A stretch of 64,000 nucleotides of DNA, taken from NCBI GenBank assembly GCA_965116565.1, contig OZ220699.1:1240001-1304000 (forward strand), written 5' to 3'. The DNA comes from Bin87 sp965116565. Lineage in GTDB: Bacteria; Chloroflexota; Dehalococcoidia; Lucifugimonadales; UBA3495. Both the position numbers and the translations under genes were made by a program. Under the pieces are notes generated by a model. That model had not been told where the DNA came from and made no database searches. It was given only the letters and a program-made list of their open reading frames with translations. Position 1 is the first letter of the stretch; the number at the start of each line of letters is the position of its first letter. Of this stretch, positions 63,543 to 64,000 are shown in pieces.

Positions 63543-64000
63543 CCCAGAACCACGGCGAGATGCGAGAACTCTATCCCGTCGCCGGCGACGCCTACCGCTA
63601 CCAGGCAACCGCGGACGGGTCGCGCTATACATTTAGCCTTGAAGGCGATGCGTTGGAAGGACTGGATTCCAGCATCGCATTGACCGTAGAGTCATCGGCG
63701 ATCGGAGAGGGACTGTGCCGCGCCGAATCGGGCCAGACCTTGGCGTTCGCCTGGGCCTGGGTCGGGCAAGAATTGCACCTCTGGCTCGATGGCGCCCTCT
63801 ACATCTACCAGCGGGAGGCAACCCGTCGGCGCGGCGCGGCGGGCGCCGCCGATACTCCCGGAGATGTCCTCGCGCCCATGCCCGGCGCGGTGCTGGAAGT
63901 GTTGGTGAATGAGGGGGATCGGGTGGAGCGGAACCAGACCCTCGTGCTGATGGAGTCCATGAAGATGGAGTTGGTGATCACCGCTCCCCGCGACGGCGTC
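63539..64000 (+). CDS. Biotin carboxyl carrier protein, partial (cut by window end)
   Basis: GTG start inside the biotin carboxylase stop (GTGA), then 154 codons without a stop to the edge. The first ~100 residues (LYPVAGDAYRYQATADGSRY, TLAFAWAWVGQELHLWLDGA) resemble the BT-type linker domain of carboxylase alpha subunits. From DVLAPMPGAVLEVLVNEGDR the biotinyl domain begins, with the attachment motif ESMKME (Ser where Ala is usual; Lys is the biotin site). It completes the carboxylase together with the two upstream enzymes. Confidence 0.88.
   Translation, partial: MTQNHGEMRELYPVAGDAYRYQATADGSRYTFSLEGDALEGLDSSIALTVESSAIGEGLCRAESGQTLAFAWAWVGQELHLWLDGALYIYQREATRRRGAAGAADTPGDVLAPMPGAVLEVLVNEGDRVERNQTLVLMESMKMELVITAPRDGV

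Overview
The window is GC-rich bacterial DNA, with GTG and TTG starts beside ATG. It holds several secreted lipoproteins whose lipobox Cys is followed by a Thr/Pro-rich spacer, an acyl-CoA carboxylase operon, a Rieske protein and an amidase. This fits an uncultivated Chloroflexota-type lineage, but that is an inference from style; no rRNA is present to settle it.

Layout. 1-4.4 kb: a repeat-bearing non-coding stretch, then a minus-strand set (small coiled protein, UvrD/PcrA-like helicase, NERD-like nuclease). 4.6-6.9 kb: a decayed plasmid-type replication initiator followed by ~197-nt repeats, a hairpin and more decayed coding sequence. 6.9-13.3 kb: SbcD/SbcC-like (YhaO/YhaN-like) pair, Rieske protein, amidase. 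13.3-35.9 kb: accessory region dense in probable defence genes: IS1380 remnant, SIR2-DUF4020 protein, HExxH protein, possible ExK nuclease, MBL plus four-TM operon, fused nuclease-methyltransferase, CoiA-like protein, DUF2971 operon, PD-(D/E)XK nuclease, PaREP1/HEPN-like gene between inverted repeats, and DUF262 (GmrS-like) protein. A mutL lacking its ATPase domain, a frameshifted NYN gene and a P450 tail lie among them.

36-46 kb: PAS-LuxR regulator, PH-domain and acidic membrane proteins, TPR lipoprotein and tandemly duplicated unknown genes. 46-58.6 kb: dispersed structured repeats and inverted repeats around an overlapping TIR-like/membrane-protein gene pair. A Cas4-like nuclease, DNA methyltransferase and secreted HNH nuclease module follows. 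It is duplicated, with the second copy partly decayed, and the copies are separated by a tnpB element that has its own terminal inverted repeats. The accessory region ends at the 3' end of a tRNA-Phe gene, a classical integration site.

59.2-64 kb: housekeeping operon of carboxyltransferase, branched-chain-amino-acid-type binding protein, biotin carboxylase and biotin carrier protein (cut by the window end), fitting leucine/acyl-CoA carboxylation.

The best candidates for little-described systems are the TIR-like plus membrane-protein pair (47.3-48.1 kb), the MBL plus four-TM pair (20.3-21.9 kb), the SIR2-DUF4020/HExxH/ExK cluster (14.5-20.1 kb) and the duplicated nuclease-methyltransferase-HNH module (50.4-57.8 kb). 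Function is inferred from motifs and context only.
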